A DNA stretch of 64,000 nt from Photobacterium carnosum. Lineage in GTDB: Bacteria > Pseudomonadota > Gammaproteobacteria > Enterobacterales > Vibrionaceae. The DNA is taken from positions 16,608 to 80,607 of the forward strand of contig NZ_NPIB01000021.1 in NCBI RefSeq assembly GCF_002849605.1, written 5' to 3'. Positions 54,744 through 63,419 of this stretch are shown here, in pieces. The notes under the pieces are model-generated. The model was not told the DNA's origin. It made no database searches and saw only the letters and a program-made list of their open reading frames with translations. Made by a program: the position numbers and the translations under genes. The first letter of the stretch is position 1, and every line of letters starts with the position of its first letter.

Positions 54744-54749
54744 AACTTA

Positions 54750-54770
54750 ATATTGTAACTTACAATTTTA
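54750..54770. promoter_or_regulatory. Recurrent plasmid operator, copy 11
   Basis: AATATTG-TAACTTA-CAATTTT, just upstream of a clear -35/-10 pair. Confidence 0.55.
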
Positions 54771-54882
54771 AATACGAATTATTTTTTACTTTAATTTTGA
54801 TTTAGGAATTAACGTTGCTTGTTAAAAAGATGAATCAAAATGATAATTGGCGCATAAAGTTACTAATTTAGAGAAACTGAAA

Positions 54883-55056
54883 ATGTTTGAATTTTTGTTT
54901 GATATTATTTGCCTACCATTAGATTTGTTTTTCGGTTTGATTGACCACGTTTTTAATAGTTTGGTTGAGGTGATTGTAGGTGTGTTTCTTTTAATCTTAA
55001 TGCTGTTTAATGCGTATGGTGAGAACATTAGAAGAAACATGCCACGATTTTTCTGA
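54883..55056 (+). CDS. 57-residue hydrophobic peptide
   Basis: Short rightward gene, MFEFLFDIICLPLD..., with a long hydrophobic helix (EVIVGVFLLILMLFNAYG) and a basic end (NIRRNMPRFF). ATG 54883 is preceded by GAGAAACTGAA. It is divergent from the 54475 gene and convergent with the TraG-like gene. A small membrane protein; toxin, entry-exclusion or transfer accessory roles are all possible. Confidence 0.5.
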   Translation: MFEFLFDIICLPLDLFFGLIDHVFNSLVEVIVGVFLLILMLFNAYGENIRRNMPRFF

Positions 55057-55086
55057 TGAAAATGCTCATTCCTGAAAATAACCAAA

Positions 55087-55113
55087 AAAAAGGAGCTTAA
55101 TTAGCCCCTTTTT
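55087..55113. terminator. Bidirectional terminator
   Basis: A-run, stem AAGG-GC / GC-CCTT with one mismatch, TTAATT loop, T-run. It separates the 57-residue peptide gene from the convergent TraG-like gene. Confidence 0.65.
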
Positions 55114-55135
55114 TATTATGCAGATCTAAATATTT

Positions 55136-56848
55136 CTATTTATCTCCTTTGCTCATCCCACTTTTAATTGCGGAAGAAGCAGCACCAGTCACGCCTCCCG
55201 TAGCAGCACCAGCAGCCGTATTTAATGCAGATTGTGAGCCCTTACTGGTATCTTCTGAGGTTGATTCAGCCATTTGCATTGGAGCAATCATCTTTACACC
55301 TAACCAACCAACAAACATGTACCAGACACCAACTAAGGTGTATGTGGCGTATTGACCTATGATTGTCATAGCAGCGAGAACATTTAATGAATCAGATTGT
55401 TCCATTGCAGAGTTAGACATAACGGCTGTGTGCCTAAATGACAAAATCACTTCGTCTATAAGATTACCGAGCTCCAAGAAGAACCTTGAGAAATCAATAG
55501 CAAAGTAAGCCACTAGCACTGTTAGTAATGTTTTAGGACTAAAACCAGTAAAGAACAAAATTAAAGGAATCGAAATAATCAAGACACCCTTAATTACTGA
55601 GATCACAAGTGGTGCAACTAGCTGATAGCCATGAACCTTTTGACTTTTGAACATTGAACTAATACTTGCAACACCACCATTCAGTACATGCCCTGCAGAA
55701 TCCAAATCATCAAATGCCCCTTTTGTTAAAGACCACGCCATTTTTGCGTAATCAACTCCATCATTTGCAGCATTTTGCCAATCAGACATCGTTTGTGACG
55801 CTACATTTAGTATCGAACCTTTGTTATTAACGATATTAGAGAAAAGCAAACGGGTATTCTGTTCTTCACTATTTGTCGTATCGCCAACACTGATTGCTTT
55901 AAATTCATTCTTTGCATCACCGTTACGAACATCACTTCTCAGCTTGTTCTTGATCTCATTAGCTGCCTCAGCACACGTAATAACACCTACACCGTAATCC
56001 TCAGATGTACTAATGTTGGCATCATTAAATTGGATAGAGCCAGTAGAGCCAGTCCAATTATCCTTACGGATTTTCATTAGCATTGTGTTGCGATCACCGT
56101 CAACACCGTCAACCTTTCCATTGTACATATCTGTAATATCTTTCGAGTCAAAAGCGTAATCTTGGCCTTTGATTGATGTAGAACGTAAATTTTGATCTCT
56201 TGATTTACGATCTAGTGCTTGCGAATAACATTGTTTATTAAAATCTTTTATTAAATTTTGCAGTTTTGGGTTATCCGGCTCATAAGTTTCAATTTTCGAG
56301 AATGCATATCTCATTGATGTATGTGAAACACAAGGTAAAGCAGCTACGGACGCATTAGTTAAACCAATGCTTAACTGATTCATTAAACCAGTAGCAAGAG
56401 TTGGTGATGAAGCAGGTATCACACGAATAAACGGGTTATTCAAAAAGGCATTTTTATCTACTCCATTGAATATACCTAAGCCGTTTCTATTTGCGTCTGC
56501 CCCACCAGAACTACTTATAGAACCACCACCAACTAAACATGAGTAGTTCTTTACGCTAATAGAAGCCGGTGAAACTGAACCATTACTTGATAAAGGCTTA
56601 CACGCAAACAACATAACCATAAACATCGTAATAATACCGACCTCTATGTGTTTATAAGCCTGTATAGCTGAACTTCCCTCGTCAACACCTTGCTTACGAG
56701 CTTGGCCAATAGCCGCTATCATTAAAATGATAAATGGAACTAAAAATAGTTTTGTCGCTTCTAAAATTGACCAGATCTCACCTGACAGATACGTTGCCAG
56801 CGGCAGCATAAATACATCACTAAGATCATTTGAAACCATTGTCATCAT
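55136..56848 (-). CDS. TraG N-terminal-like conjugation membrane protein
   Basis: 570-residue protein with an N-terminal membrane region (FLVPFIILMIAAIGQA; GIITMFMVMLFAC), a large periplasmic part containing cysteines, and a second membrane cluster (LVAPLVISVIKGVLIIS; LILFFTGFSPKTLLTVLVAY; VGVWYMFVGWLGV). The layout and its position after the TIGR03755-like gene fit the TraG-N-like component of ICE-type (MPF-G) mating apparatus. The periplasmic domain of F TraG is not present. It follows the upstream gene after 9 bp. Confidence 0.7.
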   Translation of the reverse strand: MMTMVSNDLSDVFMLPLATYLSGEIWSILEATKLFLVPFIILMIAAIGQARKQGVDEGSSAIQAYKHIEVGIITMFMVMLFACKPLSSNGSVSPASISVKNYSCLVGGGSISSSGGADANRNGLGIFNGVDKNAFLNNPFIRVIPASSPTLATGLMNQLSIGLTNASVAALPCVSHTSMRYAFSKIETYEPDNPKLQNLIKDFNKQCYSQALDRKSRDQNLRSTSIKGQDYAFDSKDITDMYNGKVDGVDGDRNTMLMKIRKDNWTGSTGSIQFNDANISTSEDYGVGVITCAEAANEIKNKLRSDVRNGDAKNEFKAISVGDTTNSEEQNTRLLFSNIVNNKGSILNVASQTMSDWQNAANDGVDYAKMAWSLTKGAFDDLDSAGHVLNGGVASISSMFKSQKVHGYQLVAPLVISVIKGVLIISIPLILFFTGFSPKTLLTVLVAYFAIDFSRFFLELGNLIDEVILSFRHTAVMSNSAMEQSDSLNVLAAMTIIGQYATYTLVGVWYMFVGWLGVKMIAPMQMAESTSEDTSKGSQSALNTAAGAATGGVTGAASSAIKSGMSKGDK

Positions 56849-56857
56849 AATGAATAC

Positions 56858-58192
56858 CTAAATGCTAAGACTGCTTGCGCCATTAGAGAGCTTACGATCT
56901 TCAATACGCTCTGATGTTAGTTTTTGTGCTGATGTTGTTGTACTAGCGCGGATCTTTAATTCCTCGTAATAATTTTTAACTGAATTATCGAGTAGTATTA
57001 ATCGCTCTTTTGCAGTAGTCGAAATGGCTTCATTGTTAATTAGCTTTGAGTTAGATAAACCCGTTAGGATTATCTGACGTACTAAAACGATTTTGTTAAG
57101 AATACGGGCAGTTGCTAGCTCAGTAGAAATGTGATCTAACATTGCTTGTTGCATAACAGGCTTCTCACGACTCAGGTTAAGGAACATATTTCGTGTAATT
57201 GGATACGTTGAAGCACTGATAGATTCAAGATCGCTTGTACGGATACTGTTAGGTTTGTAATTACGCATTAATGCGGATAATTGCCCTTTGGCTATAACAG
57301 CCTCAGCATCAATTAGCTGTGATACTGTTTGTGGTGGTGTTGACTTAACTGAATCACACCCCTCACAAGAACGCATTTCAACTTCACCAATAAGGTTACG
57401 AGCAAAAGACTCTGCATCTAGCGCAGTTGGAAACTCTTTCTTTAGAACCGGCATAGCATTACCAGAACCACCGTTGACCACGCCACGGCACAAGCCAGTA
57501 CCAGATTCAGTTAGCATACACCAGCCAGCTTTAACGGTTTGACTGACAACTTTTAATGCTGGTGTTGTTTTGCCACCGTATTTTTGACCATCAATACCTT
57601 TAACACCGCCATTACCATTTCGCAGTTCTTTGCTTTTCATAAAAGCACTAATATCAACTGATGTATTTGGACTTGCAGCATCAAGTAGCTTGTCGCCCAT
57701 AGCTAGCTTGCCCATTACAGAATCAGGCGCGTTATCTACTAACAGATCTTGAACACCCTCACACGACTGCAGCGCAGATAAGTAATCGGTATAACCTGCG
57801 TCTACGCCGTGTTGTAGGAACTTAAATAGCCCTGGGTTTGCTTCTTGAATAAGACGACTAGCCAAGCCCATAACCGCCCCTTTCGCGTTAGTAATAACCG
57901 CATCAAACATCGTTGAAAGATTACCTTGTGCAAACGAGCTGCCCACGGCAATTGCTGGACTGAATGAGCCACAAGAATTACTAATATTTACGTTTGCACG
58001 GGCGAGATTGTTGTATTGACTTTGTTCTTTGAGCTTATCTAGCTTTATATGGCTAACGCTACGGGCAAAATCATCTTCCGTAATAAAAGAAGTCTCTTGT
58101 ACGGCATAAGAGGAAGCAGACACAGATAAAGACAGAGCAACAGCAAGGGCTATACGAGAAATATAGGATGGAGAATTTGAATTTGTTTTCAT
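56858..58192 (-). CDS. TraH-like conjugation protein (TIGR03755/PFL_4711-like)
   Basis: 444-residue exported protein: signal peptide (ISRIALAVALSLSVSASSYA), then a cysteine-bearing periplasmic domain (NISNSCGSFSP, MRSCEGCDSV) and a helical C-terminus. The combination and gene order fit the PFL_4711 family of integrating conjugative elements, which corresponds to TraH in outer-membrane pilus assembly. An operator copy lies 90 bp upstream. Name assigned from order and features. Confidence 0.7.
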   Translation of the reverse strand: MKTNSNSPSYISRIALAVALSLSVSASSYAVQETSFITEDDFARSVSHIKLDKLKEQSQYNNLARANVNISNSCGSFSPAIAVGSSFAQGNLSTMFDAVITNAKGAVMGLASRLIQEANPGLFKFLQHGVDAGYTDYLSALQSCEGVQDLLVDNAPDSVMGKLAMGDKLLDAASPNTSVDISAFMKSKELRNGNGGVKGIDGQKYGGKTTPALKVVSQTVKAGWCMLTESGTGLCRGVVNGGSGNAMPVLKKEFPTALDAESFARNLIGEVEMRSCEGCDSVKSTPPQTVSQLIDAEAVIAKGQLSALMRNYKPNSIRTSDLESISASTYPITRNMFLNLSREKPVMQQAMLDHISTELATARILNKIVLVRQIILTGLSNSKLINNEAISTTAKERLILLDNSVKNYYEELKIRASTTTSAQKLTSERIEDRKLSNGASSLSI

Positions 58193-58281
58193 TATGCTTA
58201 TCCAGTTTATAAGATAAACATATTGTATGGTGTATGCGTCATCGCCCCTGTTTTAGACCGACAACGCAATATCTTTACTCT

Positions 58282-58302
58282 GATATTGTTGTTTGCAAAA
58301 TC
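58282..58302. promoter_or_regulatory. Recurrent plasmid operator, copy 12
   Basis: GATATTG-TTGTTTG-CAAAATC, upstream of the TraH-like gene; it suggests that the T4SS genes belong to the same regulon. Confidence 0.55.
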
Positions 58303-58309
58303 AAGTCAC

Positions 58310-59491
58310 TTACCAACCACCGATATATGCGCCCTTTCTCTCACAGCAAACATATTTACGCCACATCTGAAACACATAGTTCCGACTATCTGTTTTGGGC
58401 TCATTTGTGCCAGCGTAATTACTCACACCACTAAAGGGCATCGTTGTACATTGCTCACCAGCAAATTTTTTTGGTAGCAATACTTTCCATTTACCATTTT
58501 GAAGATCGACTTTATTATCAAAGAATTGTTTACCGTCCGTAGATCTCCCCATTTTCATCACTGTATGAATACCTGACGAATTAGTTACCAACACACCAGC
58601 ACGTAACGCTGATATAGCAGCACCGATAAATGGACTTGGATTTTCCGTTGTACCAATGCGAGGATAAAGCGATCCCCATAACGCACCAGCAGGGTTTGCG
58701 TCATAATCGTTGATTTGAACACTCGCTTTGTCAGTTATACTCATATACGCATAACGAAACGCATTTACGGTTTCCCAAATTCCTAAACGCCACTCAATAT
58801 CTGTAAAGGAATGCATATATGTTTTGAATGGTGTTGCGCCTGAGTCGCAGTAACCGATCTGATTGTACATAGTGCCAATAATACTATCGTGCATAGTAAT
58901 CAGTGGATTGCCCATTACATGAACATCATGAAAACCATCACCCTCCGAATCATTGTTATTCATCTTATTACCCTTGAGAGCAACTTTAGAAAACAGTGAA
59001 TTACCAAGTGACTTTGCCACCTTGTTGTTTAGTTTGGCATAAGATGTGGGTGTATTGTTTATATCATGGAAAACCTCAACAATTGCATCAGGGCTATAGT
59101 GAGAAACTTTTAATGATGTTTTTACTGAGACTGAAAAAATCTCAAACTTTAGCCATATGCAGCCCCCAGTAATCTTCCAATCAACACATTGCAAATCAAA
59201 GCCAGCTTTCCAATCATCAGCTAAAGAAGACTTGCTATCATTTTTAAGTGTGACTTTTTTACCACCTACAGTTGTAACAATTGTATTTGCCTTATTATCC
59301 TCAGCAATCATGGCATCAAAACTATTATCACCTTGGCCAATGAACTGATTAACATCACTATAGCGGTCTTGAACGGGAAAATAGGAATTATCGGTATCTA
59401 CGCCAGAATTGTTATTGTTGTTTGCCGCCATGACAGGCGCAGTAAACAGAGTTATAACCAGAGCAATAGCATTTATTTTAAAGTTAAACAT
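58310..59491 (-). CDS. TraU-like conjugation protein (TIGR03756/PFL_4710-like)
   Basis: 393-residue exported protein with signal peptide (AIALVITLFTAPVMA), many cysteines in LQCVDWKITGGCIWL and IGYCDSGATP, and the end WRKYVCCERKGAYIGGW, typical of the TraU/TIGR03756 group. It should act in the periplasm in mating-pair formation. Its start overlaps the stop of the thioredoxin-like gene upstream (TAATG). Confidence 0.75.
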   Translation of the reverse strand: MFNFKINAIALVITLFTAPVMAANNNNNSGVDTDNSYFPVQDRYSDVNQFIGQGDNSFDAMIAEDNKANTIVTTVGGKKVTLKNDSKSSLADDWKAGFDLQCVDWKITGGCIWLKFEIFSVSVKTSLKVSHYSPDAIVEVFHDINNTPTSYAKLNNKVAKSLGNSLFSKVALKGNKMNNNDSEGDGFHDVHVMGNPLITMHDSIIGTMYNQIGYCDSGATPFKTYMHSFTDIEWRLGIWETVNAFRYAYMSITDKASVQINDYDANPAGALWGSLYPRIGTTENPSPFIGAAISALRAGVLVTNSSGIHTVMKMGRSTDGKQFFDNKVDLQNGKWKVLLPKKFAGEQCTTMPFSGVSNYAGTNEPKTDSRNYVFQMWRKYVCCERKGAYIGGW

Positions 59492-59943
59492 TATTTACGC
59501 CCCACCTCTTTACGCCATTTTCTTACCGCATTAGAAACTGTGTCACCATAGACAACATACTCACCATTAATTACTACGGCTGGCACACTTTTAAGCTCAT
59601 AATTCATAGCACTAGTAATACCAGTAGTAGTGTTCTTAAAAGCCTCTTTATTTTCTTTTGCCCATTCAATAACACGTTCTTTAGCGAATCGTTTGTAGTT
59701 TTGGAAGTTACCAAAACGTTTCGAATCGTATTTAGGTATAGATGCCGTGGCCTGTTCGCTTAAAACATCAATTTTGTTAATTACATTAACGACCAATCCC
59801 TTAGAGTTTGGTTTGACGTTAACAACACTAGATACGGTTTCGTTTGTAGTAAACACTTCAACAGTTTTTGGGCTTGGTATTGAAGCGAATGAGGGCGAAC
59901 TGAAACAGACTGTGGCGATGCATAGGATTTTGAATCGACTCAT
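59491..59943 (-). CDS. TIGR03757-like (TrbC-type) conjugation protein
   Basis: 150-residue exported protein: signal peptide (ILCIATVCFSSPSFA), VEVFTTNETV near the start and VPAVVINGEYVVYGD near the end, which are the signatures of the PFL_4709/TIGR03757 family. It opens the conserved trio TIGR03757-56-55 found in ICE-type conjugation clusters. An operator copy lies about 96 bp upstream. Confidence 0.8.
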   Translation of the reverse strand: MSRFKILCIATVCFSSPSFASIPSPKTVEVFTTNETVSSVVNVKPNSKGLVVNVINKIDVLSEQATASIPKYDSKRFGNFQNYKRFAKERVIEWAKENKEAFKNTTTGITSAMNYELKSVPAVVINGEYVVYGDTVSNAVRKWRKEVGRK

Positions 59944-60038
59944 GCTTTACCTACTACTCATTATGATTAATGACCAGATATTAAGCATTTAATGTTCAGT
60001 GTATGGTTTTAGTATGTTTAGTGCTTATTTGTAAGTTA

Positions 60039-60059
60039 GGTTTTGCAGATTACAAAATC
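60039..60059. promoter_or_regulatory. Recurrent plasmid operator, copy 13
   Basis: GGTTTTG-CAGATTA-CAAAATC, upstream of the TIGR03757-like gene and thus of the whole trio. The rest of 60060-60345 shows only the probable hok leader. Confidence 0.6.
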
Positions 60060-60345
60060 AATTAGGTATGGCGGCTTTGTTATGACTATTTTTTTGTTAC
60101 TGCAAATCTTGTTGCGGTTCTGGTAGATATAATACCTATTATGTCAAACCGAGGGAAAAAAGCATAAATTTACTTAATTTATAGGTTTGAAGGTTCATGG
60201 CAAAAAAATGATAGGGAGTAGGCGAGTTAATGTATAATCAGCGCGGGTGCTCTTGGCTATCTAGTCTTGAGCAACGAACAAAAATGTTTTGTGATAGGCC
60301 AGATAGATGAAAGCCCCGTTAATTTTAAATCAACGAGGCCGACAA

Positions 60346-60549
60346 ATGACTCTAGACAATTCATATGTTAGTGCCTCTCACTATAGGAGGCAAGTAAAAA
60401 TGCCAAAAAGAAACTTCCCAACAGGATTACTAATTGTGTGTCTCACATTATTAGTTGCATTGGCACTCGTCAGGGATGACTTGTGTGAAGTTCAGTACCA
60501 GGATGGTACTAAACTCTTTAAGGCGGTACTTGCCTACGAAGTGAGATAA
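60346..60549 (+). CDS. hok: Hok-type toxin with in-frame mok-like upstream start
   Basis: Type I toxin of the Hok/Gef family. The toxin proper starts at ATG 60400 (MPKRNFPTG), preceded by a near-perfect AGGAGG, and is 49 residues: a membrane helix (LLIVCLTLLVALALV) and the family signature LCEVQYQDGTK. An upstream ATG at 60346 with its own GAGG continues in the same frame and may act like mok; a third ATG at 60307 is also in frame. The leader (GATAGATGAAAGCCCCG) is typical of these loci, so a Sok-type antisense RNA is expected on the other strand, but I could not define it. It kills plasmid-free segregants. Confidence 0.88.
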   Translation: MTLDNSYVSASHYRRQVKMPKRNFPTGLLIVCLTLLVALALVRDDLCEVQYQDGTKLFKAVLAYEVR

Positions 60550-60558
60550 TCTAGCCTA

Positions 60559-60586
60559 AATGGTGGGGCAATCATGCCTCACCATT
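60559..60586 (+). terminator. Terminator of hok
   Basis: Stem AATGGTGGGGC / GCCTCACCATT (one mismatch), 6-nt loop, TTTTG nearby. Confidence 0.7.
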
Positions 60587-60751
60587 TCAGGTTTTGTTTA
60601 GTTACATTGCCAATGAGCACCCAATCCTCATACTTTAAAATCAGTCTCATTTAACAGTGGTTGTTAAATAGTGGTAATCAGGTAACAATAAATCTATTTC
60701 TGTGTACTTCAATATTTTCTTCTGCACGAAAAAACACATTCAGCATTAATT

Positions 60752-61102
60752 CTATTGGTTTGATTCACGAACGGTATATTGATACCTCACATTTACAATA
60801 GCTTGATAACTAACGGTGCCATTCTGGGCATATAATTCATCAATAGTCATAGACGTATTTTTTAACTTGGTAGAATTATATGTATTTCGCCATATATTAA
60901 GTTTTTTACTTAACTCAATACTGTTTAAGGTTTCTAAATTATCTCTAATGTTATTACCTGCGACCACTGCTGCACTTTTATCTTGCATAACCGCAGTTTT
61001 AAGTTGTTTATCACCTAAACGGTCGGAATGATTCCCTATATTTTGTGCAAAAATAGATGATGAGAATAAAAAGACTAAAGTGGCTAAAAATATTTTTTTC
61101 AT
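60752..61102 (-). CDS. Small exported hypothetical protein
   Basis: 116-residue protein with a clear signal peptide (KIFLATLVFLFSSSIFA, cut before QN). The mature part is polar and helical, ending in VSYQAIVNVRYQYTV. Probably periplasmic. No family recognised. Part of the accessory segment right of hok. Confidence 0.55.
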   Translation of the reverse strand: MKKIFLATLVFLFSSSIFAQNIGNHSDRLGDKQLKTAVMQDKSAAVVAGNNIRDNLETLNSIELSKKLNIWRNTYNSTKLKNTSMTIDELYAQNGTVSYQAIVNVRYQYTVRESNQ

Positions 61103-61201
61103 AATTTGAGTTCCGTTTATTTATAATTATTTGTTTGCTACTGATGATTTATTAATGCACCAGAGTATGATTTATCCAAACTAACTGTTATCACAAAGTC
61201 G

Positions 61202-61672
61202 CTATTGAGATTTATGAGGTAATAATTTTTTATTGTGTTCAACAACCATTATTGCAATGGCTAAAAATAGAATATCTTTAACTAAAAAAAAGTTTGCAAT
61301 AGGAACACCATCGACTATTTTCCAAGTATTTGGTGTGGTAAATAAGAAACTGAGTGTCACTATAAAAATAGCACTTGCAACAACACCTGAAATATAGCCA
61401 ACCTTGGGATTAAAGAAACCATAAATAAGTCCAATTGCCACGACTATCTCACTAAAGCCCACAAGATTCGATACGGTTTGAACAGAGAAAAAATGGTATG
61501 TCCAACCCATTAAGGGATGATTTTTAATAAGAGGTTCAATTGCTACCGCTTCTGTTGGTGTAAATTTAAAAATACCAATCCACAATAAGACTAACACAAC
61601 CCCAAAAACACCAACTTTATATCCTATTGTTGTCGCTGATGGCGCTAAGATTTTTTTTCTTGAAATATCCAT
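61202..61672 (-). CDS. DUF417/RclC-like inner membrane protein
   Basis: 156-residue membrane protein with four hydrophobic segments, fitting the DUF417 (YkgB/RclC) family: IGIFKFTPTEA, then a NLVGFSEIVVAIGLIYG helix, SFLFTTPNTW and FFLVKDILFLAIAI. RclC in E. coli belongs to a reactive-chlorine response. I chose ATG 61672 because AAGG lies seven bases upstream; ATG 61678 is too close to it. Two TetR-type operators lie upstream, and the presumed regulator gene has been cut off by the neighbouring IS. Confidence 0.75.
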   Translation of the reverse strand: MDISRKKILAPSATTIGYKVGVFGVVLVLLWIGIFKFTPTEAVAIEPLIKNHPLMGWTYHFFSVQTVSNLVGFSEIVVAIGLIYGFFNPKVGYISGVVASAIFIVTLSFLFTTPNTWKIVDGVPIANFFLVKDILFLAIAIMVVEHNKKLLPHKSQ

Positions 61673-61685
61673 ACACATCCTTATT

Positions 61686-61707
61686 GAACTAAACTGTTTC
61701 GTTTAAT
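61686..61707. promoter_or_regulatory. TetR-type operator 1
   Basis: GAACTAAACTGTTTCGTTT, an imperfect palindrome (AACTAAAC-N-GTTT-N-GTT), just before the RclC-like gene. Confidence 0.6.
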
Positions 61708-61740
61708 CTAATGTGGCGGGAATCACATGTCAACCATTTT

Positions 61741-61762
61741 GAACTAAACAGTTTAGTTTGTT
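61741..61762. promoter_or_regulatory. TetR-type operator 2
   Basis: GAACTAAACAGTTTAGTTTG, near-perfect palindrome, second copy 55 bp from the first, before the truncated regulator start. Confidence 0.65.
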
Positions 61763-61797
61763 ACAATTAAAAAAAACGGAGATAGAGGTTGATAATA

Positions 61798-61829
61798 ATG
61801 AGTAAACAACAAGAAAAGCGATTGAATAT
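61798..61829 (+). pseudogene. 5' fragment of divergent regulator gene cut by IS
   Basis: A frame starts at ATG 61798 (MSKQQEKRLN) behind the two operators and runs into the IS end at 61830. Position between divergent operators suggests the first codons of a TetR-type repressor. Only ten codons remain, so the identity is inferred from layout. Confidence 0.4.
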
Positions 61830-62686
61830 GGGCTTGTTGCAAATAATCAAAGCAGGTAAATGAGTCCTACAACTGACTCATTATTACTGGAAAACAACGT
61901 CAACATTGAAGAGACGATTCATGAAGGCGGATCTCTCCCGCACAAGAGTTTGACGTTCATCATTGCGTAACCAAAAATCAAATTGGCCTTTGTTCAACAT
62001 CCGTAATGATTCAAATCCCTGAATCGTTGACCATGCACGTTTTCGTATTTTAAATCCACCGGTGGCGACAATGAGTTTCTTAATAGGTGCGTGATCAGAC
62101 TCGATACCATTATTGAGGTATTTTACTTGTCGTTGCTCAACATCCTCTCGTAATCGCCCCTCCTTCTTCAAGCGTGCAATCGCATTAGCATAGGATGAAT
62201 GCTTGTCTGTATTTAGTGTTTTAGGCTGATTGCCTAAACTGTAATGTCTCAAACAACGCTTAAGGAACTGATAAGCTGCTTTTTTATTACGTTTGTGGGA
62301 AAAGTAGAAATCTAACGTTTCTCCGCGCTTATTAATGGCTCGATAAAGGTAGTACCACTTTCCTTTGACCTTAACGTAGGTCTCGTCTAGTTGCCATGAA
62401 CTGTCAATTCGAATGAATTGATAACGGCGCAATTTCTTACGTAAAGCGGGACCGTACTGAATAAACCAGCGATATATGGTGGAACGATTCACAAGAATGC
62501 CGCGTTCGGCCAGCATATCACTCAGATTGGCATAACTCATGGGCGTTGAGCCGTACCAACGGACACACCAAAGGATGATGTCAGGAGTGAAGTGTTTCCA
62601 TTTGAATTCGGAGTTGGCCATAAGAGAAGGCTCGGCAGAAGATCATACATAAGTCTGTACCTTTACCGAGTTTTTGCAACAGCCCC
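61830..62686. mobile_element. IS6-family insertion sequence
   Basis: 857 bp bounded by imperfect 14-bp terminal inverted repeats, GGGCTTGTTGCAAA at the left and (reverse complement) GGGGCTGTTGCAAA at the right, with an IS6-type transposase inside. Flanks TTGAATAT and GGGATGTG do not match, so there is no 8-bp target duplication; this points to a deletion or cointegrate event next to it. Confidence 0.85.
61884..62621 (-). CDS. IS6-family transposase
   Basis: 245-residue DDE transposase. N-terminal helix-turn-helix (GILVNRSTIYRWFIQY), then catalytic D in WQLDETYVKVKGKW, D in LNTDKHSSYANAI and E in NNGIESDHAPIK. Full length for the family, apparently intact. Confidence 0.92.
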   Translation of the reverse strand: MANSEFKWKHFTPDIILWCVRWYGSTPMSYANLSDMLAERGILVNRSTIYRWFIQYGPALRKKLRRYQFIRIDSSWQLDETYVKVKGKWYYLYRAINKRGETLDFYFSHKRNKKAAYQFLKRCLRHYSLGNQPKTLNTDKHSSYANAIARLKKEGRLREDVEQRQVKYLNNGIESDHAPIKKLIVATGGFKIRKRAWSTIQGFESLRMLNKGQFDFWLRNDERQTLVRERSAFMNRLFNVDVVFQ

Positions 62687-62698
62687 GGGATGTGATGG

Positions 62699-63058
62699 TT
62701 ACTTACAACTTTCTGTTGGCTGACTAGAGGATTTGATGAGTTTTGTCATATAGATTAAACCATTGGTTTCTTCTTCAAAGCCTACTGGTTTTCGGTTTTC
62801 TGCAAATCCTGAAAACAATACATAGATTTCCTGATACGGCTCTCCTACCTTTATTGCTTTTTCTATTGCTGCTTGCTCTATGACTTCCATTTGTTTATGT
62901 TCGCCATTTAACCAAAAAATTTCATTTGTTCCACACGAACGAAAATCAGACACTTCACTCCCATATGTGAAATATCCCTCATATTGCTGTTTGTTGGGGA
63001 CCGAACAACCAGACATTAAAAGTAATGTTATGAATGGTATTGTATTTGATAATTTCAT
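62699..63058 (-). CDS. Small lipoprotein
   Basis: 119-residue lipoprotein; signal peptide with lipobox LMSGC (cysteine at 18). The mature part has YEGYFTYGSEVSDFRSCG and FWLNGEH, followed by YQEIYVLFSGFAEN, a pattern like NlpE/META-type small envelope domains. It begins 12 bp beyond the IS end at its 3' side. Membrane-anchored, function unknown. Confidence 0.65.
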   Translation of the reverse strand: MKLSNTIPFITLLLMSGCSVPNKQQYEGYFTYGSEVSDFRSCGTNEIFWLNGEHKQMEVIEQAAIEKAIKVGEPYQEIYVLFSGFAENRKPVGFEEETNGLIYMTKLIKSSSQPTESCK

Positions 63059-63196
63059 TATTAATTCCTTAATCGTCTGTTAGTGCAAGTTAGTAATGTC
63101 ACATAAAGCTTTCTTACGTTAAATACCGCCTCAAATTAGGAGGTGTTTTTGTATACTAGATTGGCTCATTCTTGATTTATTGTTGTTTTATATATG

Positions 63197-63228
63197 AAAA
63201 AGACACTGCGGCCAAGTAGTGTCTTTTT
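63197..63228. terminator. Bidirectional hairpin terminator
   Basis: Perfect 11-bp stem AAAAAGACACT / AGTGTCTTTTT with a 10-nt loop. The region 63059-63419 otherwise shows no gene. Confidence 0.7.
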
Positions 63229-63419
63229 AGAGTAAGGATCGCTTATATATTTTAGGAGGTTGAGGGGGAACTCCACCTCTATACCCTTATATCATAAAAT
63301 TGTTCGTACAATTTGTGATAGCGATCAATTATTTTTAAATGGAATATTACGTGTTAGATCGAATAAATTAATCTGATGTGAAATGTGACTAATTTGAAAA
63401 TAGGTTCTGTCTTATCAAC

